A DNA stretch of 34,137 bases, taken from NCBI GenBank assembly GCA_003169695.1, contig PNAS01000047.1, positions 1-34,137 of the forward strand, given 5' to 3'. Source of the stretch: Spartobacteria bacterium. GTDB taxonomy: Bacteria > Verrucomicrobiota > Verrucomicrobiia > Chthoniobacterales > UBA10450. The notes under the pieces were generated by a model. The model ran no database searches. It had not been told where the DNA came from and saw only the letters and a list, made by a program, of their open reading frames with translations. The translations under genes and the position numbers were made by a program. How positions within the stretch are numbered: position 1 is the stretch's first letter; each line of letters opens with the position of its first letter. This document shows positions 33,281-34,137 of this stretch, one piece after another.

Positions 33281-33472
33281 CCGGGCGCGCATTGCCACCT
33301 CAGGTATCAAGCCCTTCCTTTACGATCACCGGTTCGATTGAGTAGGTTACCACGCATCGTCACGAGACCGCTAACCTCTTTCAAACTCCCTTTGAAGCCA
33401 ATCTGAAAACAGGACTGTTGTTTCCGTAGCGTTTCAGTAGCCAAATCCTCACTCGCGGCGTAAGGAGTTTGC
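33281..33472. other. Intergenic region before mpl
   Basis: A 192-base gap with no gene recognised. At its end TAAGGAGTTTGC places a strong Shine-Dalgarno (AAGGAG) six bases before the GTG start of mpl. No clear promoter boxes or terminator were seen. Confidence 0.5.
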
Positions 33473-34137
33473 GTGATCGGCGCACCGGCTAATTTTCATT
33501 TTCTGGGTATCTGCGGCACCGCGATGGGATCGGTCGCCGTGGCTTTGCGCGAGCGCGGCTCCACGGTCACGGGCTCGGACGAAAACACTTACCCACCAAT
33601 GTCGACCTTTCTCGAGAGCAAGGGGATCGCGCTCCATCAAGGATATCGCCCCGAAAATATTCCGGCCGACGCCGAGATTATCGTCATCGGGAACGCCATC
33701 GTCCGGGGCAACCCCGAGGTGGAAGCGGTTTTGAACAGAAAGCTTTACTACGCCTCGCTTCCAGAAGTGTTGAAGCAATTTTTCCTGCGCGGCCGGCACA
33801 ATCTCGTCGTCACCGGCACGCACGGAAAGACGACCACCACGGCCTTGCTCGCCTGGATCATGACGGCCGCGAAACTCGATCCGAGTTACGTTATCGGCGG
33901 TATCCCGAAAAATCTCGGGCAAGGCGCGCGCTTCAACGAGTCAAAATATTTCGTGATCGAAGGGGACGAATACGACTCCGCCTTCTTCGATAAGCGCTCG
34001 AAGTTCGTTCATTACCTGCCGGAATTGTTGATCGTAAACAATATCGAGTTCGATCACGCGGATATCTTTCGCGACCTCGGGGAGATCAAGCTCAGTTTCC
34101 GGCGGTTGCTCAACATCGTGCCGCAAAATGGAATGGT
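33473..34137 (+). CDS. mpl: UDP-N-acetylmuramate:L-alanyl-gamma-D-glutamyl-meso-diaminopimelate ligase, N-terminal part
   Basis: A partial gene running off the right edge; 221 complete codons are present from GTG 33473, chosen because of the AAGGAG Shine-Dalgarno. Mpl is a Mur-ligase-family enzyme that reattaches recycled murein tripeptide to UDP-MurNAc. Seen: an N-terminal Rossmann domain with FHFLGICGTAMGSVAVALRE (MurC/Mpl-specific), GSDENTYPPMSTFLESKGI, and IVIGNAIVRGNPEVEAVL. The ATP-binding P-loop VTGTHGKTTTTALLAW (about residues 121-136) and the central domain follow, with YFVIEGDEYDSAFFDKRSKF and VNNIEFDHADIF, which fit Mpl better than MurC. The minus-strand frames across it are shadows. 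Confidence 0.92.
   Translation, partial: MIGAPANFHFLGICGTAMGSVAVALRERGSTVTGSDENTYPPMSTFLESKGIALHQGYRPENIPADAEIIVIGNAIVRGNPEVEAVLNRKLYYASLPEVLKQFFLRGRHNLVVTGTHGKTTTTALLAWIMTAAKLDPSYVIGGIPKNLGQGARFNESKYFVIEGDEYDSAFFDKRSKFVHYLPELLIVNNIEFDHADIFRDLGEIKLSFRRLLNIVPQNGM

Noticed and set aside
33449..34126. Minus-strand frames at the right end
   Set aside because: They are shadows of the partial mpl gene on the plus strand, which has a strong Shine-Dalgarno and the GTHGKTTT P-loop.

Overview
The window looks like a chromosomal segment of a Verrucomicrobiota bacterium, plausibly a soil lineage close to Chthoniobacterales / Candidatus Udaeobacter. The evidence is a moderately high GC content, a first gene that matches the roughly 145-residue Minf_1886 family (restricted to Verrucomicrobia and Planctomycetes), a DUF1844 protein, a bacterial type IB topoisomerase, and many small palindromic intergenic repeats. 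The phylum is inferred from family knowledge; no search was run.

Left part (1-9246): a plus-strand run holds the Minf_1886-like gene, a two-domain M16 zinc peptidase and a DUF1844 protein. It is followed by topoisomerase IB. Convergent to that is a minus-strand mlaE-mlaF-mlaD lipid-transport operon. Beside mlaE lies a 5'-truncated isoaspartyl peptidase/L-asparaginase, of which only the beta-subunit half survives. A soluble dolichyl-phosphate-glucose-synthase-like glycosyltransferase follows.

Middle part (9385-17984): a minus-strand housekeeping block reads rplT, pheS, pheT, 6S RNA with its terminator, carA, and a small secreted cysteine-containing protein. The 6S RNA was recognised from its sequence and is not an ORF. 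The block is sprinkled with palindromic elements; one is inserted in frame inside pheT and another supplies the stop codon of carA. A CHASE2 / class III adenylate cyclase is transcribed divergently from rplT.

Right part (18481-33280): an accessory surface-glycan-like island. It holds a secreted Asp-box (sortilin-like) beta-propeller/FN3 protein, two SAM methyltransferases, two GtrB/ArnC-type polyprenyl-phosphate glycosyltransferases, and three polytopic GT-C-like membrane proteins. Two of the GT-C-like proteins sit in tandem and carry a C-terminal six-bladed NHL propeller about 90% identical between them, although their membrane parts look unrelated. The likely logic is that GT2 enzymes charge polyprenyl phosphate with sugars and the GT-C proteins transfer them on the outer face of the inner membrane. 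The island also carries a duplicated methyltransferase gene tail and a three-copy intergenic repeat, so it has been rearranging. The window ends inside mpl, a peptidoglycan-recycling ligase that runs off the right edge.

No tRNA, rRNA, CRISPR array or intact insertion sequence was seen.
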